Source: Clostridiales bacterium
GTDB taxonomy: Bacteria; Bacillota; Clostridia; Oscillospirales; Oscillospiraceae
DNA: 64,000 bases
Assembly: GCA_004553545.1 (NCBI GenBank)
Contig: SFLD01000002.1
Span: forward strand, 1-64,000
Reading direction: 5' to 3'
Position 1 is the first letter of the stretch; the number at the start of each line of letters is the position of its first letter. Position numbers and translations under genes: made by a program. The notes beneath the pieces are model-generated. The model made no database searches and had not been told where the DNA came from. It worked only from the letters and a program-made list of their open reading frames with translations. This document shows positions 15,680-23,751 of this stretch, piece after piece.

Positions 15680-15717
15680 GGAGCCCCGCGGCGAAAAGCC
15701 GCGGGGCTCCTTCTTTT
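15680..15717 (+). terminator. Intrinsic terminator of the amidohydrolase operon
   Basis: Perfect 13-bp stem (15680-15692 with 15698-15710, GAAAA loop) followed by TTCTTTT. Confidence 0.9.
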
Positions 15718-15744
15718 GCATTTTAGGGCGCTGTCCGGGGCCGC

Positions 15745-16683
15745 TCAGCTCCGGAAGGCCGCCTTCAGCTCCCCGGCGATCTCCTCCAGGGTGGCTCTGC
15801 CGGTGTCGAAGCGCTCCCAGAGCATCAGGAAGCCGTGCATCATGCCGCTGACCCGGCGGAGCTTCACGGGGGTGCCTGCCTGGGAGAGGAGGGCGGCGTA
15901 GGCTTCACCGTCGTCCCGCAGAGGATCGAACTCGGCGGTGTAGCAGAGGGCGGGGGCCAGGCCCGAGAGGTCCTTGGCCCGGCCGGGATTCAGGCGGATG
16001 TCATCAGGGTCCGCGCCCTTGCTGAGGTACTGCTCATAGAACCAGTCCAGCTGGGGCTGGGAGAGGACATAGCCGCCGTGGCCGAAGTCCTTCAGAGATT
16101 GGGTCTCCCGCAGCTCCAGAGCTCCGGTGGGGGCGTAGCAGAGGATCTGCAGCCGCAGGGGGGGACCCTTCCGGTCTCGGGTCAGCTGGGCCGCCACGGC
16201 GCTGAGACTGGCGCCGGCGCTGTCGCCCATGACGGCCAGCCTGCTGCCGTCGATGCCCAGGGCCATGGCGTTCTCATAGACCCAGCAGAGAGCCCGGTAG
16301 GCATCCTCCGGCGCGGCGGGGAAGGGGGCCTCCGGCGCCAGGCGGTAGCCCACGTTGAGGACCACCACCCCCGCGTCGCGGCAGAGCTTGCGGCAGATGG
16401 AGTCGTGGCTTGCGATGTTGTGGATTACGAAGCCGCCGCCGTGGAAGTACAGCAGGGCCCCGTGGCCGGTGAGGGCGTCGGGCCGGTAGACCCGGATGGG
16501 CATCTCGCCCCAGGGGCAGGGGATGGACTTATCCTGCACGGAGTAGACGGCGGGGGACTGGGCCTTGTCGTTGTAGACGGCGTCCACCGCCTGGCGGGTG
16601 CCCTCCACCGTGACGGCGCTCATGTCGGGGAGGGTGTTCAGGGAATCGCCGTAATAGGCTGCGACCTGGGGATCGAGAGGCAT
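15745..16683 (-). CDS. Alpha/beta hydrolase, hormone-sensitive-lipase-type esterase
   Basis: A 312-residue carboxylesterase-like alpha/beta hydrolase. It has the oxyanion-hole motif HGGGF (about residues 81-85), the nucleophile elbow GDSAG (Ser at about 155), the acid in EFDPLRDD and the catalytic His in MMHGF near the C-terminus. There is no signal peptide, so it acts in the cytoplasm, probably on short-chain esters. It is a single-gene unit divergent from the EamA transporter, with its own promoter at 16741-16769. The natural substrate is unknown. Confidence 0.9.
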   Translation of the reverse strand: MPLDPQVAAYYGDSLNTLPDMSAVTVEGTRQAVDAVYNDKAQSPAVYSVQDKSIPCPWGEMPIRVYRPDALTGHGALLYFHGGGFVIHNIASHDSICRKLCRDAGVVVLNVGYRLAPEAPFPAAPEDAYRALCWVYENAMALGIDGSRLAVMGDSAGASLSAVAAQLTRDRKGPPLRLQILCYAPTGALELRETQSLKDFGHGGYVLSQPQLDWFYEQYLSKGADPDDIRLNPGRAKDLSGLAPALCYTAEFDPLRDDGEAYAALLSQAGTPVKLRRVSGMMHGFLMLWERFDTGRATLEEIAGELKAAFRS

Positions 16684-16740
16684 GGGATCAGCTCCTGTTC
16701 TGTGAGATTCGGGCGGCGCCCGCGCGGTCTGTTCTCTGAT

Positions 16741-16769
16741 ATTATAAAGGATGTCTGTCCTCTATGCAA
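16741..16769 (-). promoter_or_regulatory. Sigma-A promoter of the esterase gene
   Basis: Minus-strand TTGCAT (16764-16769), 17-bp spacer, TATAAT (16741-16746). In the same divergent intergenic region a perfect dyad GGAAAC-G-GTTTCC (16923-16935) lies about 40 bp before the EamA gene; it resembles a carbon-catabolite (cre-like) palindrome, but this is only a visual match. Confidence 0.75.
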
Positions 16770-16975
16770 GGGGAAGATTCCGCCCCGGCATCCGCCATTC
16801 CAAAGCGGCGCTTGCCAGGACGGGAGGGCATTGATAAAATAGGAGAAAAGCGCGGAAAATGTCGCCGTTTCCCCTTGCGTCTCCGGAAACTTTGTGCTAA
16901 GGTTATGCCTGCTGGGGAAAGCGGAAACGGTTTCCCGGTATATTTTTTGCCCTTGGGGCGAAGGATGGATCATTC

Positions 16976-17896
16976 ATGGCAAAGCTGGACAACACCCACA
17001 AGGGCATCGCCCTGGCCGTCATCGGCCCGTCCCTCTGGGGCATCATGGGCATTTTCGTGCGCCGCCTCAGCGCCGCGGGCGTGGGCAGCACGGACATCTC
17101 CTTCCTGCGCTGCCTGCTGGCAGGCGCGGCGTTCTTCGTCATCCTCTGGTTCAAAAACCGGGAGCTGCTGCGCATCGACTGGCTGGGCATCCTCATCTGC
17201 ATCTTCTACGGCGCCAGCTCCTACGGCGTGTGCTTCGTCACCTATAATGTGGCGGTGGAGCGGATCCCGGTGTCGGTGGCCACGGTACTGATGTTCATCA
17301 GCCCCGTCTGGGTCACCCTGCTCAACTGGCTGGTCTTCCATGAGAAGCCGGACAGGCTCAAGACCTTTGCCATCGCGCTCTGCTTCTGCGGGGCCATCCT
17401 GGTGGCGGACCTCCTCCACACGGACCCCAGCGCCCGGATGGACCCCGTCGGCATCTTCGCCGGGGTCCTCAACAGCTTCGGCATGGCGCTGCAGCTGCTG
17501 ATCCCCCGGTACTTCGCCCAGCGCTACCAGAAGGACACCATGCTGGTCTACGGCTTCCTGGGGGCGGCGCTGGTGCTGGCCTTCCTCTCGGACTTCGGCC
17601 GCATCGGGGCGGGCATCACCGGCAGCGACGGGCCTGCCGTGGTCCTCTGCATCCTGGCGCTGGGCATCCTCTGCACCCTGGGGGCCAACGGCTTCTACGT
17701 AAAGGCCACCGCCTACATCGATACCACCTCCGTCAGCATCCTCTCCGCTCTGGAGGTGGTGGTGGGCAGCATCGTGGGCTTCCTGGTCTTCCACGAGTCC
17801 ATGCGCCTCTCCCAGGTCATCGGCGCCCTCACCATCATGGTGGGCGCCCTGCTCCCCAACGTGCGGGAGAAGCTCCGCAGCCGGAAGACTGCCTGA
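16976..17896 (+). CDS. EamA-family (DMT superfamily) transporter
   Basis: A 306-residue membrane protein with ten predicted helices formed by two EamA repeats (about residues 10-140 and 150-290), as in RhaT/YdcZ-like drug/metabolite exporters. Signature stretches are GPSLWGIMGIFVRR in the first helix and the repeat-end motif LFHTD/VFHEK-like VFHEKPDR and VFHESMRLSQ. Such proteins move amino acids or other small metabolites; the substrate is not deducible. The gene stands alone between a divergent esterase and a terminator. Confidence 0.88.
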   Translation: MAKLDNTHKGIALAVIGPSLWGIMGIFVRRLSAAGVGSTDISFLRCLLAGAAFFVILWFKNRELLRIDWLGILICIFYGASSYGVCFVTYNVAVERIPVSVATVLMFISPVWVTLLNWLVFHEKPDRLKTFAIALCFCGAILVADLLHTDPSARMDPVGIFAGVLNSFGMALQLLIPRYFAQRYQKDTMLVYGFLGAALVLAFLSDFGRIGAGITGSDGPAVVLCILALGILCTLGANGFYVKATAYIDTTSVSILSALEVVVGSIVGFLVFHESMRLSQVIGALTIMVGALLPNVREKLRSRKTA

Positions 17897-17905
17897 TGGA
17901 AAAAC

Positions 17906-17948
17906 GGCCGCCGCCGGGACCGAGCGTTCCGGCGGCGGCCTCTCTTTT
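17906..17948 (+). terminator. Terminator of the EamA transporter gene
   Basis: 12-bp stem (17906-17917 with 17929-17940) followed by TCTCTTTT. Confidence 0.85.
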
Positions 17949-17962
17949 GGGGGCGATCTGCG

Positions 17963-17993
17963 AAAAAACCGGAGCGGCACTGCCGCTCCGGTT
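17963..17993 (-). terminator. Terminator of the Na/Pi cotransporter gene
   Basis: 12-bp stem (17967-17978 with 17982-17993, loop ACT) followed on the minus strand by six T (complement of 17963-17968). Confidence 0.88.
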
Positions 17994-17997
17994 TGAT

Positions 17998-19821
17998 TCA
18001 TTCCTCCTGGAAGAGGGAGATCTGGGGGGCCTCGGCGGGCTCTGCCAGTCGGGCCAGGGCGCCCAGATAGGTCTCGCCGTACTCCCGTGTCCGCTTCTCG
18101 TACTCCTCCCGGTGGGATTTCTTCAGGTTCTCCACGTTGGAGTGGGTCTCCAGGTCAAGGGTCTTCTGGTTCTCCAGCACGATGAGGGCGATGTTGGAGC
18201 AGTGGTCCGCCACCCGCTCGAAATTATTCACGCAGTCGTTGAAAACGAAGCCCCGGCTGAGGGTGCACTGCCCGCTCTGGAGCCGGGCCACGTGCTGGGC
18301 CTTCAGCCGCTCCGTCAGGATGTCGATGGTGTCCTCCAGGGGCTCCACCCGGAGGGCGGCGTCCAGGTCGTTCTGGGTGAGGGCCCGGATGGTGAGGCCC
18401 AGGACCTCCTCCACCGCTCCCTCGCAGATGGCAAGGCTCTCATTTGCGATGGGGGAGAAGTGCTCCCCCCGCTGGGAGAGCTCCTGGCCCAGCTCGGCAA
18501 TGTTCATGGCGTGGTCGGAGATGCGCTCTAAGTTGGTGAGACTCTGGAGCAGCATGGCGGAGTGGCGGTTCTCACTGTCCGAGAGGCCCTGGGAGGAGAG
18601 CTTCACAAGGTAGCTCCCCAGCTTGTCCTCGAAGCGGTCCACCCGCTCCTCCCGGGTCTCCACCTTGGCGAAGGCCTCCGGCCGGTACTCCATCAGCAGG
18701 TCCACCGCCTGGATGAGGTTTTTCTGGGCGGCCTTGGCCATCCGCTCCACGGTGGCGGCGGCCTGCTCCAGAGCCACGGGGGGATAGTTCAGGAAGCGCT
18801 CGTCCAGAAGGTCGGTCTCGAGAGCCTTCTCCTCCTCGTCCTCCGGTGCGTCCGGGAAGGCCCGGATGGCCATCCTTTCCAGAAGGCCCCGCAGGGGGAA
18901 GACCAGCAGCACCGCCGCGATCTTGAAGGCGGTGTTCATCTGGGCAATGCCCACGCTGGTGGCGGCTCCGGTGAGGAAGGGGAAGGGACCCCAGATGCCG
19001 TCTGCGATGAGGAAGAGGATCAGGAACATCCCGCCGCCCATCAGGTTAAAGAAGAGGTAGGAGAAGGCCGCCCGCTTGGCGTTCTTCTTGGCGCCGATGG
19101 CGCTGAGCAGCACCGGCACGCAGGCGCCGATGCCGCTGCCGATGATCATGAAGAGGGCGATGCGGCTGCCGATGGCCCCGGTGGCGCTGAGGGCCTGCAG
19201 GATGCCCACGGAGGCGGAGCAGCTCTGCAGCACCGCCGTCACGGCGATGCCGATGCCAATGGCAACGACGGGGTTTTCCACCACCGTCAGGATCCGCAGG
19301 AAGGACTCGCTCTCCTGCAGGGGCTCCATGGCGGCGGACATGGTCTTCATCCCGCTCATGAGGACGCTGAGGGCCAGCAGGATGACGCCGACATTCTTCT
19401 TGGCGGTGGTCTTGCCCGTCATGTAGAGGACGATGCCGATGACGGCCACCACCGCGAAGATGGTGGCGGTGGAGAAGAGGCTGGCCGCCCCGGAGGAGCC
19501 CACGCTGGCAAGGCTCAGAATCCAGCCCGTGGCGGTGGTGCCGATGTTGGCGCCCATGATGATGGCGATGGCCTGGGGCAGCTGCATGATGCCGGAGTTC
19601 ACGAAGCCCACCACCATCACCGTGGTGGCGGAGGAGGACTGGATCACCGCCGTCACGAAGGCGCCCAGCAGCACGCCCTTGAGCGGCGTGGAGGTCAGGC
19701 GGCCCAGGGTGGTCTCCAGCTTGCCGCCGGCGACTTTTTTCAGGGAATCCCCCATGAGGGACATGCCGAAAAGGAAGAAGGCAAGGCCCCCCAGCAGGGT
19801 GATGATGGAAGCAAGATTCAT
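17998..19821 (-). CDS. Na+/phosphate cotransporter family protein with C-terminal PhoU domain
   Basis: A 607-residue two-part protein: an N-terminal membrane domain with two inverted Na_Pi_cotrans repeats (about residues 1-310; QSSSATTVMVVGFVNSG and its partner QSCSASVGILQAL mark the repeats) and a C-terminal helical PhoU-like domain (about 350-590). Relatives (YjbB/NptA) carry phosphate, often outward, and the PhoU part is thought to regulate this. It is a single-gene unit. AAAGGGA precedes the ATG. Confidence 0.92.
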   Translation of the reverse strand: MNLASIITLLGGLAFFLFGMSLMGDSLKKVAGGKLETTLGRLTSTPLKGVLLGAFVTAVIQSSSATTVMVVGFVNSGIMQLPQAIAIIMGANIGTTATGWILSLASVGSSGAASLFSTATIFAVVAVIGIVLYMTGKTTAKKNVGVILLALSVLMSGMKTMSAAMEPLQESESFLRILTVVENPVVAIGIGIAVTAVLQSCSASVGILQALSATGAIGSRIALFMIIGSGIGACVPVLLSAIGAKKNAKRAAFSYLFFNLMGGGMFLILFLIADGIWGPFPFLTGAATSVGIAQMNTAFKIAAVLLVFPLRGLLERMAIRAFPDAPEDEEEKALETDLLDERFLNYPPVALEQAAATVERMAKAAQKNLIQAVDLLMEYRPEAFAKVETREERVDRFEDKLGSYLVKLSSQGLSDSENRHSAMLLQSLTNLERISDHAMNIAELGQELSQRGEHFSPIANESLAICEGAVEEVLGLTIRALTQNDLDAALRVEPLEDTIDILTERLKAQHVARLQSGQCTLSRGFVFNDCVNNFERVADHCSNIALIVLENQKTLDLETHSNVENLKKSHREEYEKRTREYGETYLGALARLAEPAEAPQISLFQEE

Positions 19822-19913
19822 TGGCGTGCATCCCTTTCGCTCTCGGTGCTCCGGCCTTCCGCCGGGGTGGATGAGTGCTGATACCCACTATTAGAGAAAC
19901 GCATACAAATAAT

Positions 19914-19941
19914 ATTATACCACGCATTTTCCCCGGCACAA
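19914..19941 (-). promoter_or_regulatory. Sigma-A promoter of the Na/Pi cotransporter gene
   Basis: Minus-strand TTGTGC (19936-19941), 16-bp spacer and TATAAT (19914-19919). It stands back to back with the promoter of the GntR/UTRA gene. Confidence 0.65.
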
Positions 19942-20043
19942 GGAAAAAAACGCGTTTCCCTGCTTTTTCGGCCCGCTCTCCTATCCGGGCCTGCCTTCCG
20001 GCAGAAAAAACGGGCAGAACGCCGAAAGGTCCGAACTTTCCTC

Positions 20044-20086
20044 TTGCCTTTTTCCCGGACATCGGGTATACTGAATTGGTAATACC
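20044..20086 (+). promoter_or_regulatory. Promoter and probable autoregulatory operator of the GntR/UTRA gene
   Basis: TTGCCT (20044-20049), 17-bp spacer and TATACT (20067-20072), then the dyad GGTAATACC (20078-20086) at about the transcription start. GntR-family proteins bind GT-containing dyads of this form, so feedback by the downstream regulator is likely. The GGT-N3-ACC frame is shared with the one-carbon sites, but the central bases differ. Confidence 0.65.
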
Positions 20087-20119
20087 TATCAAGAAGAATT
20101 TTTCCTGTGAGGTGTGAGT

Positions 20120-20851
20120 ATGACCAACCACGACTACCCCGATCCTTCCCGGACCATCCGGCAGTACCTGCTGCAGGCCATGCAGACAGGCGAGTACGCC
20201 CACAGCGACCGTCTCCCCCGGGAGAGCGTCCTGGCGGAGAAGCTGGGCATCAGCCGCACGCAGCTGCGGGACATCCTGGCCTCCCTGGAGCGGGAGGGCT
20301 TCATCACCCGCCGCCACGGCGTGGGCACCCTCATCAACCGCTACGTCTTCAATGTCCCCACCCGCATGGACATCGAGGTGGAGTTCTCGGACATGATCCG
20401 CCAGAGCGGCCGCCAGCCCCGGGTGGACTACGTCCACGTGGAGGAGGACGCCGCCAGCGAGAAGATCGCCGCCCAGCTCCATCTGAACCCCGGGGACCCC
20501 ATCGTCCGGGTGTCCCGCCTGGTCAGCGCCGACGGTGTCCCCGCCATCTACTGCGAGGACGTGGTGAACCAGCGCCTGGTGCGCCAGGGCGCCACCCAGC
20601 AGGACTATAAGCTGCCCATCTTTCACTTCCTGGAGGAATTCTGCCACGTGATCCCCTACCTGGACCTGACGGATGTCCGTCCCGCCGCGGCGGACGGCCA
20701 TCTTGCCGCCATCTTCCAGGTGGCGGAGGGCACCCCCCTCCTGAACATGGACGAGGTGGACTACGACATCGACGGCAACCCCGTCTTCTGCTCCAACCAG
20801 TACTATGTGGATGGCATCATCCGCCACACCGTCATGCGCAAGAAGCTCTGA
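20120..20851 (+). CDS. GntR-family regulator, HutC subfamily (UTRA domain)
   Basis: A 243-residue regulator with an N-terminal winged helix (residues 10-75; ESVLAEKLGISRTQLRDILA is the HTH) and a C-terminal UTRA ligand-binding domain of chorismate-lyase fold (about 90-235). It lies 10 nt upstream of a stand-alone AICAR transformylase, which is therefore its most likely target. The start at ATG 20120 is preferred over GTG 20114 because GAGGTG is better spaced. A purine or folate-linked effector would fit but is not shown. Confidence 0.85.
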   Translation: MTNHDYPDPSRTIRQYLLQAMQTGEYAHSDRLPRESVLAEKLGISRTQLRDILASLEREGFITRRHGVGTLINRYVFNVPTRMDIEVEFSDMIRQSGRQPRVDYVHVEEDAASEKIAAQLHLNPGDPIVRVSRLVSADGVPAIYCEDVVNQRLVRQGATQQDYKLPIFHFLEEFCHVIPYLDLTDVRPAAADGHLAAIFQVAEGTPLLNMDEVDYDIDGNPVFCSNQYYVDGIIRHTVMRKKL

Positions 20852-20861
20852 GGAGGGCAAC

Positions 20862-22043
20862 ATGGAGAAACTCGAACTGAAATACGGCTGCAACCCCAAC
20901 CAGAAGCCCGCGTACCTCACCCGGGCGGGAGGCGGGGAACTGCCCTTCCGGGTGCTGAACGGCCGCCCGGGCTACATCAACTTTCTGGACGCCCTCAACG
21001 CCTGGCAGCTGGTGCGGGAGCTGCGGGAGGCCGCGGGCCTGCCCGCCGCCGCCAGCTTCAAGCACGTCTCCCCCGCCGGGGTGGCCCTGGGCCTGCCCCT
21101 GACGGCGGAGGACCGGAGAGCCTTCTTCGTGGAGACCGACGCCCCCCTTTCCCCCGTGGCCTGCGCCTACATCCGGGCCCGGGGGGCGGACCGCCTCTGC
21201 TCCTACGGCGACTGGGCGGCCCTCAGCGACGTCTGCGACGCCGATACCGCCCGCTACCTGAAAGATGAGGTCTCCGACGGCATCATCGCCCCGGATTACA
21301 CCCCCGAGGCCCTGGAGATCCTGAAGACCAAGAAGAAGGGAAACTACAACATCATCGCCATGGACCCGGACTACGTCCCGCCCCAGCAGGAGCGCAAGGA
21401 GGTCTTCGGCATCACCTTTGAGCAGGGCCATAACTTCTGCCGGATCGACGAAAGTCTCCTGACCAACATCGTGACGGAGAACCGCGACCTGCCGGAGACT
21501 GCTCGGCGGGACATGATCCTGGCCCTCATCACGCTGAAGTATACCCAGTCCAACTCCGTCTGCTATGTCTATGGCGGGCAGACCATCGGCGTGGGGGCCG
21601 GGCAGCAGAGCCGCATCCACTGCACCCGCCTCGCCGGGGGCAAGGCGGACAACTTCTTCCTCCGCCGCCATCCCAAGGTCCTGGCCCTGCCCTTCCGGGA
21701 GGGCATCCGCCGTCCCGACCGGGACAACGCCATTGACTGCTACCTCTCCGAGGAGGAGCAGGACGCCCTTCTCGCGGAGGGGGCCTGGCAGCGGGTCTTC
21801 ACGCAGCGTCCGGAGCCCCTGACGGCGGCGGAGAAGCGGGAATACCTCGCAAAGGTCACCGGCGTCACCGTGGGCAGCGACGCCTTCTTCCCCTTCGGGG
21901 ACAACGTGGAGCGGGCCCGTCGCTCCGGCGCTTCCTACATCGTCCAGCCCGGCGGCTCCATCCGGGACGACAACGTCATCGGGACCGCCAACCAGTACGG
22001 CATCACCATGTGCTTCACCGGCCTCCGGCTCTTCCACCATTAA
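20862..22043 (+). CDS. Stand-alone phosphoribosylaminoimidazolecarboxamide (AICAR) formyltransferase
   Basis: A 393-residue protein containing only the AICARFT half of PurH: it formylates AICAR with 10-formyl-THF to FAICAR, the penultimate step to IMP. Visible are the catalytic Lys-His pair in SFKHVSPAG (about residues 65-73) and the GVGAGQQSRI segment. The N-terminal IMP cyclohydrolase (MGS-like) domain of normal PurH (about 510 residues) is absent, so the last ring closure must be done by another protein. AGGAGGG precedes ATG 20862. Cotranscribed with the GntR/UTRA regulator; guaB follows from its own promoter. Confidence 0.9.
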   Translation: MEKLELKYGCNPNQKPAYLTRAGGGELPFRVLNGRPGYINFLDALNAWQLVRELREAAGLPAAASFKHVSPAGVALGLPLTAEDRRAFFVETDAPLSPVACAYIRARGADRLCSYGDWAALSDVCDADTARYLKDEVSDGIIAPDYTPEALEILKTKKKGNYNIIAMDPDYVPPQQERKEVFGITFEQGHNFCRIDESLLTNIVTENRDLPETARRDMILALITLKYTQSNSVCYVYGGQTIGVGAGQQSRIHCTRLAGGKADNFFLRRHPKVLALPFREGIRRPDRDNAIDCYLSEEEQDALLAEGAWQRVFTQRPEPLTAAEKREYLAKVTGVTVGSDAFFPFGDNVERARRSGASYIVQPGGSIRDDNVIGTANQYGITMCFTGLRLFHH

Positions 22044-22057
22044 GGAAAGGAAACCCC

Positions 22058-22085
22058 TTGACTTTTCCCACGGTTGTGGTATCCT
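22058..22085 (+). promoter_or_regulatory. Probable promoter of guaB
   Basis: TTGACT (22058-22063), 16-bp spacer, TATCCT (22080-22085), followed by a leader of about 50 nt with GAGGT before the ATG. Confidence 0.6.
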
Positions 22086-22140
22086 AACCGACAATAACGA
22101 TTCAAAAGATATTTGAAAAATAAAGGATCGAGGTAACGCT

Positions 22141-23652
22141 ATGGCTTTCTACTTCCAGGAACCCTCCCACACTTTCAGCGAGTACCTGCTGGTGCCCGGC
22201 TACTCCGGCCCCGACGCCATCCCCGCCAACGTCTCCCTGAAGACGCCGGTGGTCCGCTACCGCAAGGGGGAGGACTGCCCCCTCACCATGAACGTCCCCA
22301 TGGTCTCCGCCGTGATGCAGGCCGTCTCCGGCGAGAAGATGGGTGTGGCCCTGGCGCGGGAGGGCGGCATCGCCTTCATCTATGTCTCCCAGCCCATCGA
22401 GGAGCAGGCGGAGATGGTCCGGCGGGTGAAGAGCTATAAGGCGGGCTTCGTGCCCAGCGACTCCAACCTCCTGCCCACCGCCACGTTGGGGGATGTGCTG
22501 GCCCTGAAGCAGCGCACCGGCCACTCCACCATGGCCGTGACGGCGGACGGCACTGGCACCGGCAAGCTCCTGGGCCTTGTCACCAGCCGGGACTACCGGG
22601 TGAGCCGCATGGGCCTGGATACCCCGGTCACGGACTTCATGACCCCCGCCGGGAAGATCATCTCCGCGCCTCTCGGCACCTCCCTGAAGGAAGCCAACGA
22701 CATGCTCTGGGACCACAAGCTCAACGCCCTGCCGGTGCTGGATGGGAAGGGGAACCTCTCCTCCTTTGTCTTCCGGAAGGACTACGATACCCACAAGGAC
22801 CATCCCCTGGAGCTGCTGGACGACCACAAGCGCTACGTGGTGGGCGCCGGCATCAACACCCGGGACTACGCCGAGCGGGTCCCCGCTCTGGTGGAGGCCG
22901 GGGCGGACGTCCTGGTGATGGACTCCTCCGAGGGCTACTCCTACTGGCAGCAGCAGTGCCTGGCCTGGATCCGCTCCAAGTACGGCGATACCGTCAAGGT
23001 GGGCGCCGGCAACGTGGTGGACGCCGAGGGCTTCCGCTTCCTGGCGGACGCCGGGGCCGACTTTGTGAAGGTGGGCATCGGCGGCGGCTCCATCTGCATC
23101 ACCCGGGAGACCAAGGGCATCGGCCGGGGCCAGGCCACCGCCGTCATCGACGTGGCGGAGGCCCGGGACAAGTACTTTGAGGAGACCGGCATCTATGTCC
23201 CCATCTGCGCGGACGGCGGCATTGTCCAGGATTACCACATGACCCTGGCTCTCGCCATGGGCGCGGACTTCTGCATGCTGGGCCGCTACTTCTCCCGCTT
23301 TGACGAGAGCCCCTCTGCCAAGGTTCTCATCGGCGGCAGCTATATGAAGGAATACTGGGGCGAGGGCAGCGCCCGCGCCCGGAACTGGCAGCGCTACGAC
23401 TTGGGCGGCGCCGCCAAGCTGAGCTTTGAGGAGGGCGTGGACTCCTACGTGCCCTACGCCGGCGCCCTCAGTGACGGCATGGCCACGACGCTCGCCAAGA
23501 TCCGCTCCACCATGTGCAACTGCGGCGCCCTCACCATCCCGGAGCTCCGGGAGAAGGCCAAGCTCACCCTGGTCTCCGCCACCTCCATCGTGGAGGGCGG
23601 CGCCCACGATGTCCTGCTGAAGGACAGCGCCGCCGGAAGCCGCCGGGACTGA
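22141..23652 (+). CDS. guaB: IMP dehydrogenase (Tritrichomonas-like type)
   Basis: Oxidises IMP to XMP with NAD+, the committing step to guanine nucleotides. The TIM barrel is interrupted by two CBS domains (about residues 100-220; they contain TSRDYRV and VFRKDYD). The catalytic loop GIGGGSICITRE places Cys at residue 319, and the flap NWQRYDLGG places Arg-Tyr at 418-419. Total length (503) and these positions are the same as in Tritrichomonas foetus IMPDH as I recall it, including the motifs LAREGGI and EEGVDSYVPYAG. The trichomonad enzyme is thought to be of bacterial origin, so this belongs to the related bacterial branch. Confidence 0.95.
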   Translation: MAFYFQEPSHTFSEYLLVPGYSGPDAIPANVSLKTPVVRYRKGEDCPLTMNVPMVSAVMQAVSGEKMGVALAREGGIAFIYVSQPIEEQAEMVRRVKSYKAGFVPSDSNLLPTATLGDVLALKQRTGHSTMAVTADGTGTGKLLGLVTSRDYRVSRMGLDTPVTDFMTPAGKIISAPLGTSLKEANDMLWDHKLNALPVLDGKGNLSSFVFRKDYDTHKDHPLELLDDHKRYVVGAGINTRDYAERVPALVEAGADVLVMDSSEGYSYWQQQCLAWIRSKYGDTVKVGAGNVVDAEGFRFLADAGADFVKVGIGGGSICITRETKGIGRGQATAVIDVAEARDKYFEETGIYVPICADGGIVQDYHMTLALAMGADFCMLGRYFSRFDESPSAKVLIGGSYMKEYWGEGSARARNWQRYDLGGAAKLSFEEGVDSYVPYAGALSDGMATTLAKIRSTMCNCGALTIPELREKAKLTLVSATSIVEGGAHDVLLKDSAAGSRRD

Positions 23653-23681
23653 GCGATCCCAACCCCACAGTGAAAACCACC

Positions 23682-23713
23682 GCGGCGCGGGGCCGGTCCC
23701 CGCGCCGCTTTCC
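23682..23713 (+). terminator. GC-rich hairpin after guaB
   Basis: 11-bp stem (23682-23692 with 23698-23708) followed by a short TTTCC; a weak terminator or readthrough element before dus. Confidence 0.55.
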
Positions 23714-23751
23714 GGGTCAGGACCCGGGACAAAGGAAGAGGAGGCACCGCC

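Noticed and set aside
16923..16935. Catabolite-responsive (cre) element upstream of the EamA transporter.
   Set aside because: The palindrome is real, but it deviates from the cre consensus and no matching promoter could be placed, so it is only mentioned.
20078..20086. GGTAATACC as another site of the FadR-type one-carbon regulator.
   Set aside because: It shares the GGT-N3-ACC frame, but its centre differs and it lies at the transcription start of a different GntR-family gene, so autoregulation by that protein is more likely.
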